Below, in pieces: positions 53,066-62,897 of a stretch of DNA of 64,000 bases (positions within the stretch are counted from its first letter, which is position 1; the number at the start of each line of letters is the position of its first letter). The DNA comes from Fusobacterium sp. (GTDB lineage: Bacteria; Fusobacteriota; Fusobacteriia; Fusobacteriales; Fusobacteriaceae), in contig NZ_JAGIRL010000024.1 of NCBI RefSeq assembly GCF_019012925.1, positions 1-64,000 of the forward strand, written 5' to 3'. A model generated the notes under the pieces. The model worked only from the letters and a program-made list of their open reading frames with translations. It made no database searches and was not told where the DNA came from. A program made the translations under genes and the position numbers.

Positions 53066-54142
53066 GTGTTCGCTAAGTTAGAAGAGGTTGTAAGAAGATT
53101 TGATGAGCTTAATGAGATGTTAGGATCACCAGAGATATTATCTGATCCTAAAAAAATGATGGAATGTAATAAGGCATTAGCTGAAATAACTCCACTTGTT
53201 GAGAAATATAAAGAGTATAAAACTCTTAGTGAGGATTTACAATTTATAAAAGAAAATATCAGAAATGAAAAAGATCCTGATATGAGAGAGATGATGAATG
53301 AAGAGCAAAAGGAGCTTGAAGAGAAGTTACCAGAGTATGAACAAGAGTTAAAAATACTTTTACTTCCAAAAGATGAAAACGATGACAAAAACGTTATCGT
53401 AGAGATCAGAGGTGGAGCAGGAGGAGATGAAGCTGCTCTATTCGCAGGAGATCTATTCAGAATGTATTGTAGATATGCAGAGAGAAAAAAATGGAAGATA
53501 GAGATAATTGAGAAGCAAGAGATTGGTATTGGTGGATTAAAAGAGGCTGTGTTCAGTATTAATGGATTGGGAGCTTATTCAAGATTAAAATTTGAATCAG
53601 GAGTACATAGAGTACAAAGAGTACCTGAAACTGAATCAGCAGGAAGAGTTCATACATCTACAGCAACTGTTGCAGTTCTTCCAGAAGTAGAAGATGTAAA
53701 AGAGGTTAAGATAGATCAGAAAGACTTGAAAATAGATACATATAGATCTGGTGGAGCAGGAGGTCAGCACGTAAATATGACTGACTCTGCAGTTAGAATT
53801 ACTCACCTACCTACAGGTATAGTAGTACAGTGTCAAGATGAGAGATCTCAGCTAAAAAATAGAGAAAAAGCTATGAAACACTTAGTTTCAAAATTATATG
53901 AGATGGAATGTGAAAAGCAAAGAAGTCAGGTAGAAAGTGAAAGAAAACTTCAAGTAGGAACAGGGGATAGATCTGAAAAGATCAGAACATACAACTTCCC
54001 ACAAGGAAGAATTACAGATCACAGAATTAAATTTACTGTATATCAATTAGATGCATTTTTAGATGGAGATATAGATGAGATGATAGATGCTCTTATCACA
54101 TTCAACCAAGCTGAAATGCTTGCAAGTGCATCAGAAGAGTAG
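53066..54142 (+). CDS. prfA: peptide chain release factor 1
   Basis: This 358-aa factor ends translation at UAA and UAG. The catalytic GGQ loop is in [18 protein letters not shown], and the anticodon-like recognition region lies before it, with [23 protein letters not shown]. Start is GTG, 12 bases after GGAG. The next gene, prmC, encodes the enzyme that methylates the GGQ glutamine, a conserved pairing. Confidence 0.96.
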   Translation: MFAKLEEVVRRFDELNEMLGSPEILSDPKKMMECNKALAEITPLVEKYKEYKTLSEDLQFIKENIRNEKDPDMREMMNEEQKELEEKLPEYEQELKILLLPKDENDDKNVIVEIRGGAGGDEAALFAGDLFRMYCRYAERKKWKIEIIEKQEIGIGGLKEAVFSINGLGAYSRLKFESGVHRVQRVPETESAGRVHTSTATVAVLPEVEDVKEVKIDQKDLKIDTYRSGGAGGQHVNMTDSAVRITHLPTGIVVQCQDERSQLKNREKAMKHLVSKLYEMECEKQRSQVESERKLQVGTGDRSEKIRTYNFPQGRITDHRIKFTVYQLDAFLDGDIDEMIDALITFNQAEMLASASEE

Positions 54143-54143
54143 T

Positions 54144-55280
54144 ATGAAATTACTAGAAATATTAAATTTTTCAAAAGAGTATTTGCAAAAATACTCTTTT
54201 TCAAAACCCCGTCTTGAAAGTGAGAAACTTATATCAGCAGTTTTAAAAATAGAGAGAATTGCTCTCTATGCTTATTTTGATATGGAACTTACACCTGAAC
54301 AAAAGGATACTATAAAAAGATATTTGAGAGAGATGGCTCGAGCTAGAAAGGGCTTTGATGAACTTATAAAGGATAAGGGAGAAGAGAGTATGGATATGAA
54401 GAATTATAGAGATGAAAATTATGAGCTTTTAAAGAAATCTATCCAATATCTAGAAAAGTATCAGGTACCAAATGCTAAATTAGATGTAGAATATATATTT
54501 TCACATATACTTAAAGTTAATAGAATGACACTTACTTTGAATTTGAATAAAAAAATAGAAGATAGTGATAAACAAAAGATAAAAGAGATGTTAGTAGCTA
54601 GAGGAAAAGAGAGAAAACCGTTACAATATTTACTTGGTGAGTGGGAATTTTATGGTTATCCATTTAAAGTAGATGAGAGAGTTTTAATTCCAAGAGCTGA
54701 TACAGAGATCTTAGTAGAGCAATGTAAATACTTGGTAAATGATTTACCAACACCAAAAATCTTAGATATAGGGACAGGAAGTGGAGCTATAGCTATCACT
54801 TTAGGAAAAGAGTTAGCAAATGCTCATATACTAGGATTGGATATAAGTGATGGAGCTCTAGCAGTTGCAACTGAAAATAGAGATTTAAACGGAGCACAGA
54901 ATGTGAAGTTTTTAAAATCAGATGTATTTTCAGTTTTAAGAAATGAGAAGTATAAAAATGTAAAATTTAATTTAATTATATCAAACCCTCCATATATTCC
55001 AACAGATGAGTATAGAGAGTTAATGCCAGAGGTCTTAAAATATGAGCCACAAAATGCCCTTACAGATGGGGGAGATGGATACTTTTTTTATGAAAAAATA
55101 TCTAAGGAGGCTTCAGAGTTTTTAACAAAAGATGGGTATTTAGCTTTTGAAGTAGGATATAATCAAGCAGAAAAAGTAGCTGAATTTATGAGAGAAAACA
55201 GTTTTGATGTTATCTCTATAGTTAAAGATTATGGTGGAATAGATAGAGTAGTAATTGGAAAGAGAAGAGAGGAAAATTAA
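54144..55280 (+). CDS. prmC: release factor glutamine methyltransferase PrmC with duplicated N-terminal domain
   Basis: This 378-aa protein methylates the GGQ glutamine of release factors. The catalytic part has [12 protein letters not shown] and the NPPYIP active-site motif, and [11 protein letters not shown] near the end. Usual length is about 280 aa. The extra ~90 residues are a second copy of the helical N-terminal release-factor-binding domain: residues 13-41 (YLQKY...) align without gaps to 102-130 (YLEKY...). I start at the ATG at 54144, two bases after the prfA stop. An earlier in-frame start lies inside prfA. Confidence 0.92.
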   Translation: MKLLEILNFSKEYLQKYSFSKPRLESEKLISAVLKIERIALYAYFDMELTPEQKDTIKRYLREMARARKGFDELIKDKGEESMDMKNYRDENYELLKKSIQYLEKYQVPNAKLDVEYIFSHILKVNRMTLTLNLNKKIEDSDKQKIKEMLVARGKERKPLQYLLGEWEFYGYPFKVDERVLIPRADTEILVEQCKYLVNDLPTPKILDIGTGSGAIAITLGKELANAHILGLDISDGALAVATENRDLNGAQNVKFLKSDVFSVLRNEKYKNVKFNLIISNPPYIPTDEYRELMPEVLKYEPQNALTDGGDGYFFYEKISKEASEFLTKDGYLAFEVGYNQAEKVAEFMRENSFDVISIVKDYGGIDRVVIGKRREEN

Positions 55281-56311
55281 TGTCTACAAAACTACATGAT
55301 TATGATTATTATTTACCAGAAGAGTTGATAGGTCAGGAGCCAAGAGAGCCAAGAGATCATGCAAAACTTATGTTGGTTGATAAAAATAATAAAAAATTAG
55401 AGCATAAACATTTTTATGATATAATAGATTATCTTCATGAGGGAGATATCTTAGTTAGAAATTCTACTAAGGTAATACCAGCCAGATTATTTGGACATAA
55501 AGAGACTGGTGGAGTACTGGAGATTTTACTAATTAAAAGAATAAATCTAGATACTTGGGAGTGTCTATTGAAACCTGCAAAAAAATTGAAATTGGGACAA
55601 AAGCTTTATGTAGGACAAAATAATGAGCTTATTGCAGAGTTGATAGAGATAAAAGATGATGGAAATAGGGTATTAAAGTTTAGCTATGAAGGAGCTTTTG
55701 AAGAGGTGTTAGATAAACTTGGGAATATGCCACTACCACCATATATAGTAGAGAGTTTAAAAGAGAAAGAGAGATATCAAACTGTGTATGCTCAAAAAGG
55801 TGAATCAGTAGCAGCACCAACTGCAGGATTACACTTTACAAAGGAATTATTAGAAAAAATAGAAAAAAAAGGGATAAAAATTGTAGATATATTTTTAGAG
55901 GTAGGTTTAGGAACATTTAGACCAGTTCAAACAAAGGATGTGTTAGATCATAAGATGCATGAGGAGATGTTTGAAATTCCTAAAGAAGCAGCAGATATAA
56001 TAAATCAAGCAAAATTAGAAGGAAAGAGAGTAATCTCTGTAGGAACTACAAGTACTAGAGCATTAGAATCATCTGTAGATGAAAATGGAAAAGTGGTAGC
56101 TCAAAAAAATAGTACAGAGATATTTATATATCCAGGGTATAAATTTAAAGTTGTAGATGCATTAATAACAAACTTTCATTTACCTAAGTCAACACTATTA
56201 ATGCTTGTATCAGCTTTTTCAAATAGAGAGTTTATGTTAGATGTTTATAGAACTGCTGTGGAAGAGAGATATCATTTCTTCAGTTTTGGAGATGCAATGT
56301 TTATCTATTAA
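55280..56311 (+). CDS. queA: S-adenosylmethionine:tRNA ribosyltransferase-isomerase
   Basis: This 343-aa enzyme makes epoxyqueuosine in tRNA from preQ1-modified precursor and SAM. Typical segments: [50 protein letters not shown] and [15 protein letters not shown]. The first A of its ATG is the last base of the prmC stop. No tgt or queG gene is in the window. Confidence 0.95.
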   Translation: MSTKLHDYDYYLPEELIGQEPREPRDHAKLMLVDKNNKKLEHKHFYDIIDYLHEGDILVRNSTKVIPARLFGHKETGGVLEILLIKRINLDTWECLLKPAKKLKLGQKLYVGQNNELIAELIEIKDDGNRVLKFSYEGAFEEVLDKLGNMPLPPYIVESLKEKERYQTVYAQKGESVAAPTAGLHFTKELLEKIEKKGIKIVDIFLEVGLGTFRPVQTKDVLDHKMHEEMFEIPKEAADIINQAKLEGKRVISVGTTSTRALESSVDENGKVVAQKNSTEIFIYPGYKFKVVDALITNFHLPKSTLLMLVSAFSNREFMLDVYRTAVEERYHFFSFGDAMFIY

Positions 56312-56324
56312 TGGAGTTGATAGA

Positions 56325-56873
56325 ATGAGAATAATAGCAGGAGATGCAAAAAATAAAAAGATAAAGAGTAGAAAGGGAACAGACACTAGACCAACATTGG
56401 GGAGTATGAAGGAATCACTATTTTCAATTATTGCTCCGTATGTTCCAGACTCTATATTTTTAGATCTGTTCAGTGGAAGCGGAAGCATATCTTTAGAGGC
56501 TTTAAGCAGAGGAGCTAAGAGAGCTGTTATGATTGAAAAAGATAGTGAAGCTTTAAAATTCATAATAGAGAATGTAAATAACTTAGGGTATGAGGATAGA
56601 TGTAGAGCTTATAAAAATGATGTAATCAGAGCTGTAGAGATCTTGGGAAGAAAAGGAGAAAAATTCAATATAATTTTTATGGATCCTCCATATAAAGATG
56701 AAACTTGTACAAGAGTTATGAAGGCTATAGAAAAGAATGGAATTTTAGCAGATGATGGACTTATAATTTGTGAACACCATGTTTTTGAAGAGATGGCTGA
56801 TGTCATTGGTGAGTATAAAAAGGCTGATGAGAGAAAATATGGTAAAAAATGTATAACATTCTACACAAGATAA
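56325..56873 (+). CDS. rsmD: 16S rRNA (guanine966-N2)-methyltransferase
   Basis: This 182-aa methyltransferase has the start MRIIAGDAKNKKIKS, RPTLGSMKESLFSII, the SAM motif LDLFSGSGSISLEALSRGA and the catalytic FMDPPYKDE. I start at the ATG at 56325. A longer in-frame form would begin inside queA and add 28 residues not seen in the family. The coaD gene often found next to rsmD is absent. Confidence 0.93.
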   Translation: MRIIAGDAKNKKIKSRKGTDTRPTLGSMKESLFSIIAPYVPDSIFLDLFSGSGSISLEALSRGAKRAVMIEKDSEALKFIIENVNNLGYEDRCRAYKNDVIRAVEILGRKGEKFNIIFMDPPYKDETCTRVMKAIEKNGILADDGLIICEHHVFEEMADVIGEYKKADERKYGKKCITFYTR

Positions 56874-56883
56874 GGAGATAACC

Positions 56884-57087
56884 ATGAAATTTGAAGAGAA
56901 TCTTGCAGAAATAGATGGGATAATAGAGAAATTAGAGAGTGGAGAGCTTTCTCTAGCTGAATCTATAAAAGAGTATGAAATAGCTATGAAACTTCTAAAA
57001 AAATCTTCAGATCTACTGAATAAAGCTGAAGGAAAAGTTTTAAAAGTGGTAGAGAAGGATGAAGATCTATTGATTGAGGAGGTATAA
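56884..57087 (+). CDS. xseB: exodeoxyribonuclease VII small subunit
   Basis: This 67-aa helical protein has the XseB signature FEENLAEIDGIIEKLESGELSLAESIKEYEIA (split by family position, about 3-34). It joins XseA to form the single-strand nuclease ExoVII. xseA is not in the window. The xseB-ispA order is common in bacteria. Confidence 0.93.
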   Translation: MKFEENLAEIDGIIEKLESGELSLAESIKEYEIAMKLLKKSSDLLNKAEGKVLKVVEKDEDLLIEEV

Positions 57088-57088
57088 G

Positions 57089-57976
57089 ATGTTATTAAAA
57101 GAGTATCTTGAAACAGGAAAAAAATTAGTAGAATCAGGAATAGACAAATATTTAAGTGAGTTGAGCTATCCAGAGGTCATAGCTGAAGGGATGAAATATG
57201 CTGTTTTAAATGGTGGAAAAAGATTGAGACCAATCTTACATTTTATGACATTAGAGATATTAGGTTGTAAAAAAGAGATGGGATTAGCAACAGCATCAGC
57301 TATTGAGATGATACACTCATACTCTTTAGTTCATGATGATCTACCAGCTTTAGATAATGATGATTATAGAAGAGGAAAATTAACAACTCATAAGAAATTT
57401 GGAGAGGCTCAAGGAATTTTAATAGGAGATGCTCTATTAACTCATGCTTTCTATGTACTTACTGAGAAGAACTCAGAGCTTTCACCTGAAAAAATAGTTG
57501 AGATAGTGAAATTAACATCTAGTTATGCTGGAATAAATGGTATGATAGGTGGACAGATGGTAGATATAGAGAGTGAAGGTAAAAAGATTTCATTGGAAAC
57601 TTTGAAGTATATGCACGCTAATAAAACAGGAAAATTATTGAGACTTCCTGTTGAGACAGCTTGTGTTATAGCTGGAGCTACCAAAGAGGATAGAGATATA
57701 CTTTTAAAATATTCTGAGTTAGTAGGATTGGCTTTTCAAATAAAAGATGATATTCTAGATATAGAGGGAGATTTTGAAAGTATAGGAAAACCAGTAGGAA
57801 GTGACCTTGAACATGATAAATCAACATATCCTTCTATCTTAGGAATGGAAAAAAGTAAAGAGTTACTTAAAGAGACAATAGAGAGTGCAAAAACTATTAT
57901 AGTAGATAGATTTGGAGCAGAAAAGGGAAGAGTTCTCTTGGAATTAGCTGAATATATTGGGGATAGAAATAAATAG
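57089..57976 (+). CDS. ispA: polyprenyl (farnesyl-type) diphosphate synthase
   Basis: This 295-aa enzyme elongates dimethylallyl diphosphate with isopentenyl diphosphate. It has GGKRLRPIL, the first Asp-rich motif DDLPALDNDDYRRG and the second DDILDIEGD. The start at 57089 follows GAGGAGGT by 5 bases, one base after the xseB stop. It continues the isoprenoid pathway begun by dxs in this window. Product chain length (C10, C15 or C20) is not decided here. Confidence 0.93.
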   Translation: MLLKEYLETGKKLVESGIDKYLSELSYPEVIAEGMKYAVLNGGKRLRPILHFMTLEILGCKKEMGLATASAIEMIHSYSLVHDDLPALDNDDYRRGKLTTHKKFGEAQGILIGDALLTHAFYVLTEKNSELSPEKIVEIVKLTSSYAGINGMIGGQMVDIESEGKKISLETLKYMHANKTGKLLRLPVETACVIAGATKEDRDILLKYSELVGLAFQIKDDILDIEGDFESIGKPVGSDLEHDKSTYPSILGMEKSKELLKETIESAKTIIVDRFGAEKGRVLLELAEYIGDRNK

Positions 57977-58009
57977 AAGAGTATATTATTATAACTATGG
58001 AGGATATTT

Positions 58010-58909
58010 ATGGATATTCAACAATATACAGTTAAAAATTTTTTTAGTGAAGTATTGGAAAAACTTACCAATAAAACTTATTTAGTGGATCTTACTGTAG
58101 GGTGGATATTTTTTATAATTAAAGTTATTGCTTGTGTAGTTATCTACTACATTGCACTTAGATTTATAAGAAAATTATTACCCCTATTAGATAGGGCAAC
58201 CTCTAAAGAGAATGTAAATAAATCTCTTGGAAGTTTTTTAAGATCGATTTTTAATGTGGGAATGCACGCACTCCTTATAACTATCTGTTTACTTGTTCTA
58301 GGTGTAAAAGAGAGTAGTCTGTTTGCATTTTTTGGTACACTGGGAATTGGAGTTGGTTTAGCTTTAAAAGATAATCTATCAAATCTTGCAGGTGGAATTA
58401 TCATACTTATTTTTAAGTCTTATTGTGTTGGTGATGAGGTAAAAATTGCAGGAGAAGTAGGTTATATACATGAGATTGATGTATTTTTTACATCTATTCG
58501 TACTCATAATGGAGATATTGTGATGGTTCCTAATGGAATGGTAGTCTCAAATAAACTTATTAACTATAATAAGACACCTACTAGAAGACTTAAATTAATA
58601 ATTGGAGTGGACTATAATTGTAATCTAGATGTTGCTAGAAAGGCTCTTGAGGATATTTTAAATAAAAATCAATATGTTTTAAAAGAACCAAAACCTTATA
58701 CCCATGTGGATAGCTACGGAGATAGTTCAATTAATATTGCACTTAAGGGCTGGATTCCTAATGAGCATTATTGGAAAGTGTATAAAGAAACTTTGAATGA
58801 AATTAAACCTGCACTTGATGCAGTAAATATAAGTATTCCGTTTCCTCAAATGGATGTTCATCTCAATGGAGTTTTACTCGAACAGAGAGAGGATAAACAG
58901 AGTCAATAA
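58010..58909 (+). CDS. MscS-family mechanosensitive channel (copy 2)
   Basis: This 299-aa protein has N-terminal membrane helices, the pore helix FGTLGIGVGLALKDNLSNLAGG, and the beta domain with VMVPNGMVVSNKLINYN. Relative to copy 1 it has a longer N-terminus and a more polar pore segment (KDN for QGS), so gating or selectivity may differ. It is the last gene of the prfA-ispA operon, 33 bp after ispA. Confidence 0.92.
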   Translation: MDIQQYTVKNFFSEVLEKLTNKTYLVDLTVGWIFFIIKVIACVVIYYIALRFIRKLLPLLDRATSKENVNKSLGSFLRSIFNVGMHALLITICLLVLGVKESSLFAFFGTLGIGVGLALKDNLSNLAGGIIILIFKSYCVGDEVKIAGEVGYIHEIDVFFTSIRTHNGDIVMVPNGMVVSNKLINYNKTPTRRLKLIIGVDYNCNLDVARKALEDILNKNQYVLKEPKPYTHVDSYGDSSINIALKGWIPNEHYWKVYKETLNEIKPALDAVNISIPFPQMDVHLNGVLLEQREDKQSQ

Positions 58910-58942
58910 TTTGTTCTCTATTGAGAGTTGTATATGTATTGT

Positions 58943-58982
58943 AAAAAAGGAGTCATCAACTATTTTGTTGGGACTCCTTTTA
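58943..58982. terminator. terminator after mscS copy 2 (also faces dhaM)
   Basis: Stem AAAAGGAGTC / GACTCCTTTT with an inner CAAC/GTTG stem, A-run on the left and T-run on the right, between convergent genes. Confidence 0.85.
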
Positions 58983-58991
58983 ATATAAGAT

Positions 58992-59387
58992 TTATATTTT
59001 ACTAAATGTTTTAAGTTCTTGAAGCTCTTCTAGTATAGCTTCAAGAGATGTTTTTCCATCATTTATAGCCATTGCTACTAGAGTTCCTTCCACAAGTGAT
59101 GTATCTGCAATTTTAATCTTATCTTTATTGTATGAATCATCTAAAAACTCAATAGCCATTTCACTATTTAGAATAGAGCTACCAAGATCTCCAATGATAA
59201 GTACTCCATCAGGTGAGTAAACACTTTCAATAGCTTTTTTGATAATCATAGGATCAGATCCCAAATGATCACCTTCAGTTCCACTTCCATTTACAACTGG
59301 AAAATCATATCTTTTCATCTCGTTACAGAGATTAATAACTTCATCAGCTAACTTTTTACTATGTGAAACAATAACAAAACCTACCAT
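58992..59387 (-). CDS. dhaM: PTS-dependent dihydroxyacetone kinase, phosphotransferase subunit DhaM
   Basis: This 131-aa protein is an EIIA-mannose-like domain. The phosphorylated His is in VIVSHSKKLADEV (His 9), and LIIGDLGSSILNSEMAIEFL is conserved. It takes phosphate from HPr and passes it to ADP bound on DhaL. Only the single EIIA-like domain is present, without the HPr and EI-like extensions of E. coli DhaM. Last gene of dhaK-dhaL-dhaM. Confidence 0.93.
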   Translation of the reverse strand: MVGFVIVSHSKKLADEVINLCNEMKRYDFPVVNGSGTEGDHLGSDPMIIKKAIESVYSPDGVLIIGDLGSSILNSEMAIEFLDDSYNKDKIKIADTSLVEGTLVAMAINDGKTSLEAILEELQELKTFSKI

Positions 59388-59396
59388 TTAAACCTC

Positions 59397-60005
59397 CTAA
59401 AGTGACTCTGCAATAGTTTTTATAATAAGATATGAAGATGTAGCTCCAGCATCAATATGTCCAATACTTCTCTCTCCTAAATAAGTAGCTCTTCCTTTAG
59501 TGGCTAACATATCTTTTGTAGATTCCATACCAGCTTTGGCAGATTTTTCTGCAACTTCAAAAGCAACTTTTAGATCTTTACCAGATTCAATCTCACTCTT
59601 AAAAGCTTCATAAGCAGGTATTAAAGTATCTAGCATAGTTTTTTCACCCTTTGTAGATTTACCACGACTCTCTATCCCTAAGATCATATCGTTCCAAGCG
59701 TTGACAACATCTTCAGGAAGTACCTCGTCTTTTCCTTTCAAAGCAGCAGCTCCCTTCATAAGAGCAGTAGCATATAGGGCACCAGATGCTCCACCTACAT
59801 TGGACATCAATAGCATTGCACACTTGTTAAGGACTTCAAAAGGTTTTAGTCCTTCCATTTTTGGAATCTCCTCTTTAACTTTTTCAGCTCCTCTAGATAG
59901 ATTTACTCCATGGTCACCATCACCTATAACTCTATCTAATTCAGTTAAGTTATCTCTATTTTCAATAATAATTTCACAAACTTTATTTAAAATATCTAGT
60001 CTCAT
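59397..60005 (-). CDS. dhaL: dihydroxyacetone kinase ADP-binding subunit DhaL
   Basis: This 202-aa helical-barrel subunit holds ADP/ATP as a cofactor. The nucleotide/Mg motif GDGDHGVNLSRGAE, NVGGASGALYATAL and the C-terminal GRATYLGERSIGHIDAGA are intact. It moves phosphate from DhaM to dihydroxyacetone bound on DhaK. It lies 11 bp downstream of dhaK and 9 bp upstream of dhaM. Confidence 0.94.
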   Translation of the reverse strand: MRLDILNKVCEIIIENRDNLTELDRVIGDGDHGVNLSRGAEKVKEEIPKMEGLKPFEVLNKCAMLLMSNVGGASGALYATALMKGAAALKGKDEVLPEDVVNAWNDMILGIESRGKSTKGEKTMLDTLIPAYEAFKSEIESGKDLKVAFEVAEKSAKAGMESTKDMLATKGRATYLGERSIGHIDAGATSSYLIIKTIAESL

Positions 60006-60016
60006 ATAATCAGCTC

Positions 60017-61009
60017 CTAAACTCTTTTGAATGCTGGTGTATCAGCTTTTGCCATAAGAAGTTCTTTTATCTCATCATCTAATTTTAGAATTGTGATAGA
60101 GAATCCACCCATATCTAGAGAAGTCATATAGTTACCAACAATTGTATCAGCTACTCTTATATTTTTTTCTTTTAAAACATCAGCAACTCTATTATTGATA
60201 ATGAATAACTCCATTAGAGTAGTTTCTCCAAGTCCATTTACCAAAACAGCAACCTCTTCACCATTTAATTTAGATTCAGTTAATATTTTTTCCAATAGAT
60301 AATCAACATGAGTATTAGCATCTTGGAATTTTTCTCTGTGTGTTCCGGGTTCACCATGTATTCCTAATCCAATTTCAACTTCATCTTCAGCAAGTTCAAA
60401 ACTTAATTTACCAGTAGTTGGAACAAAGCAAGGTTTCAAAGACATACCCATAGTTTTTATATTGTTTATAACTTTATTTCCCAATACTTCTAGCTCATCA
60501 AGAGAGTATCCTTTTTCAGCTGCAGCACCTACTATTTTATGAACTAAAACAGTTCCAGCTATTCCTCTTCTACCAACTGTATAAGTACTATTTTCAACTG
60601 CAATATCATCATTAACTATGATTCTCTTAACAGGAATATCCTCCATACCTGCCATTTCAGCAGCCATTTCAAAGTTCATAACGTCACCACTGTAGTTTTT
60701 AATTATTAATAGTACTCCAGCACCACAATTTACAGCTTTGATAGCTTCATAGACTTTATCAGCACTAGGAGATGTAAATACTTCACCAGCTACAGCACCA
60801 TCTAGCATACCATATCCAACAAAACCAGCATGAGAAGGCTCGTGACCACTTCCACCACCACTGATCAAAGCAACCTTATTATTTTTTTTCTCTTTTCTGA
60901 CAATGATAGGCATATCATTAACTGTTTCAAGAGAGTTAGGATAAGCTTTTACCATTCCAGCTACCATTTCGTTTACTATGTTTTCAGGTTTGTTAATCAT
61001 TTTTTTCAT
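60017..61009 (-). CDS. dhaK: dihydroxyacetone kinase substrate-binding subunit DhaK
   Basis: This 330-aa subunit binds dihydroxyacetone covalently through a His. Visible signatures are ALISGGGSGHEPSHAGFVG, the LIIKNYSGDVMNFEMAAEMA segment, and the GIHGEPGTH loop with the hemiaminal His. The product, dihydroxyacetone phosphate, enters glycolysis. It heads the dhaKLM operon after a ~100-nt structured leader. No dhaS/dhaR regulator gene is adjacent. Confidence 0.95.
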   Translation of the reverse strand: MKKMINKPENIVNEMVAGMVKAYPNSLETVNDMPIIVRKEKKNNKVALISGGGSGHEPSHAGFVGYGMLDGAVAGEVFTSPSADKVYEAIKAVNCGAGVLLIIKNYSGDVMNFEMAAEMAGMEDIPVKRIIVNDDIAVENSTYTVGRRGIAGTVLVHKIVGAAAEKGYSLDELEVLGNKVINNIKTMGMSLKPCFVPTTGKLSFELAEDEVEIGLGIHGEPGTHREKFQDANTHVDYLLEKILTESKLNGEEVAVLVNGLGETTLMELFIINNRVADVLKEKNIRVADTIVGNYMTSLDMGGFSITILKLDDEIKELLMAKADTPAFKRV

Positions 61010-61046
61010 AAAATAACCTCCAAAAAATTTTTATAAAAAAAGACTC

Positions 61047-61069
61047 AAAAAAATCTCCTTAAGAGATTT
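61047..61069 (-). promoter_or_regulatory. attenuator-like hairpin in the dhaK leader
   Basis: On the minus strand AAATCTC and GAGATTT form a 7-bp stem with a 5-base loop, followed by T's, inside the leader between the promoter and the dhaK ribosome site. It looks like a Rho-independent terminator and would cut transcription before dhaK unless prevented. Confidence 0.55.
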
Positions 61070-61115
61070 AATCTAAGCCTTTCTCCAAAATCACCCCAGC
61101 ATATTCCTTTATCTC

Positions 61116-61144
61116 ATTGTAAGATATTTAAGTATATTTGTCAA
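61116..61144 (-). promoter_or_regulatory. dhaKLM promoter
   Basis: On the minus strand TTGACA (61139-61144), 17-bp spacer, TACAAT (61116-61121). Confidence 0.75.
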
Positions 61145-61290
61145 ATAAAAATAATAAATGAGTTATATGTATACATATAAAAATAAAGAAATAAATTCCA
61201 AAATAAAAAGGGAGTAAAAAAAGTAGAAATAATTTAAAATCTATGGTACAATATAAAGTCGAATAAATTTTAAAAAAAGGAGAAGCGAGA

Positions 61291-62793
61291 ATGAAAATAG
61301 GATTTGATCACAATAAATACCTTGAAGAACAATCAAAGTATATTTTAGAGAGAGTTAATAATTATGATAAGCTTTACCTTGAATTTGGTGGAAAACTTAT
61401 GTTTGATTTACATGCTAAAAGAGTTTTACCTGGATTTGATGAAAATGCTAAAATAAAAGTATTACATAAGTTAAAAGATAAACTTGAAGTAGTAATCTGT
61501 GTATATGCTGGAGACATAGAGAGAAATAAGATAAGAGGAGATTTTGGAATCACTTATGATATGGAAGTTTTTAGACTTATAGATGATCTAAGAGAGCATG
61601 AACTTCAAGTAAATAGTGTTGTTATAACAAGATATAATGATCAGCCTGCAACTACTTTATTTATTAACAAATTAGAGCGTAGAGGAATAAAAGTATATAA
61701 ACATAGAGCAACTAAGGGGTATCCAACAGATGTTGATACAATTGTTAGTGATGAAGGATATGGACAAAATCCATATATTGAAACAACTAAGCCAATAGTA
61801 GTTGTTACAGCTCCAGGACCTGGAAGTGGAAAATTAGCAACTTGTTTAAGTCAATTATACCATGACTACAGAAGAGGAAATGCAGCAGGATATTCAAAAT
61901 TTGAGACATTCCCTGTATGGAATGTACCGTTGAAACACCCGTTAAATATAGCTTATGAAGCAGCAACTGTAGATTTACAAGATGTAAATATGATAGATCC
62001 TTTCCATTTAGAAGCTTATGGAGAGACAGCTGTAAACTATAACCGTGATGTAGAAGCTTTTCCACTATTAAAAAGAATTATAGAAAAGATAACAGGAAAG
62101 GAATCAATCTATAAATCTCCAACAGATATGGGAGTTAATAGAGTTGGATTTGGAATAATTGATGATGAGGTTGTTAAAGAGGCATCTAAACAAGAGATAA
62201 TCAGAAGATATTTCAAAACTGGTTGTGAATATAAAAAAGGTTATGTAGATTATGATACATTCAAAAGAACACGTACAATAATGGATGCTCTAAATTTAAA
62301 AGAAGAGGATAGAAAAGTTGTAGAAGTAGCTAGAAAGAAATTAGAAGATATTAGATCTAAGCAAACAGAGCCTGCTTCAGCAATAGCTTTTGAATTACCA
62401 GATGGTCAGATGATAACAGGAAAGGCATCTCCACTAATGGATGCGCCATCAGCAGCTATCTTAAATGCTGTAAAATATTTTGCTGGAATAAATGATGAGA
62501 TATTATTAATATCACCAGTAGTATTAGAACCAATTTTAAATTTAAAAGATAAAACTCTTCAAAGCAAGAATATAACTTTAAACTGTGAAGAGATTCTAAT
62601 GGCATTGAGTATCTGTGCAGCAACAAATCCAATGGCACAAGTAGCTGTGGACAAATTGAGTATGCTAAAAGGAACACAGGCACACTGCACAAATATCGTG
62701 GGAAAAAATAATGAGCAAACTTTAAGAAAGCTAGGTATTGATCTGACTTGTGATCAAGTATTCCCTACAGAAAATCTATACTATAATGACTAA
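61291..62793 (+). CDS. DUF1846-family protein
   Basis: This 500-aa soluble protein matches DUF1846: [40 protein letters not shown], and [23 protein letters not shown] with a nucleotide-binding-like GPGSGK loop. Structural homologues hint at nucleotide binding, but no reaction is established. It is a single gene with its own terminator, divergent from dhaKLM. A TACAAT box with a TGG extension lies at 61247-61252. Confidence 0.88.
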   Translation: MKIGFDHNKYLEEQSKYILERVNNYDKLYLEFGGKLMFDLHAKRVLPGFDENAKIKVLHKLKDKLEVVICVYAGDIERNKIRGDFGITYDMEVFRLIDDLREHELQVNSVVITRYNDQPATTLFINKLERRGIKVYKHRATKGYPTDVDTIVSDEGYGQNPYIETTKPIVVVTAPGPGSGKLATCLSQLYHDYRRGNAAGYSKFETFPVWNVPLKHPLNIAYEAATVDLQDVNMIDPFHLEAYGETAVNYNRDVEAFPLLKRIIEKITGKESIYKSPTDMGVNRVGFGIIDDEVVKEASKQEIIRRYFKTGCEYKKGYVDYDTFKRTRTIMDALNLKEEDRKVVEVARKKLEDIRSKQTEPASAIAFELPDGQMITGKASPLMDAPSAAILNAVKYFAGINDEILLISPVVLEPILNLKDKTLQSKNITLNCEEILMALSICAATNPMAQVAVDKLSMLKGTQAHCTNIVGKNNEQTLRKLGIDLTCDQVFPTENLYYND

Positions 62794-62799
62794 AAATGT

Positions 62800-62838
62800 T
62801 GGAAATATGAGGAAATTTATCCTCTATTTCCTTTTTTT
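62800..62838 (+). terminator. terminator after the DUF1846 gene
   Basis: Stem GGAAATA-t-GAGG / CCTC-TATTTCC with a T-run. Confidence 0.88.
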
Positions 62839-62859
62839 ATGGTTAAAAGTAGAAAAAAA

Positions 62860-62868
62860 TGCTATAAT
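62860..62868 (+). promoter_or_regulatory. extended -10 element of the GT9 gene
   Basis: TGCTATAAT 29 bp before the start codon, with no clear -35. Extended -10 promoters can work without one. Confidence 0.5.
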
Positions 62869-62897
62869 TTGAATAGAAATCAATTGGAGGTAGAATT

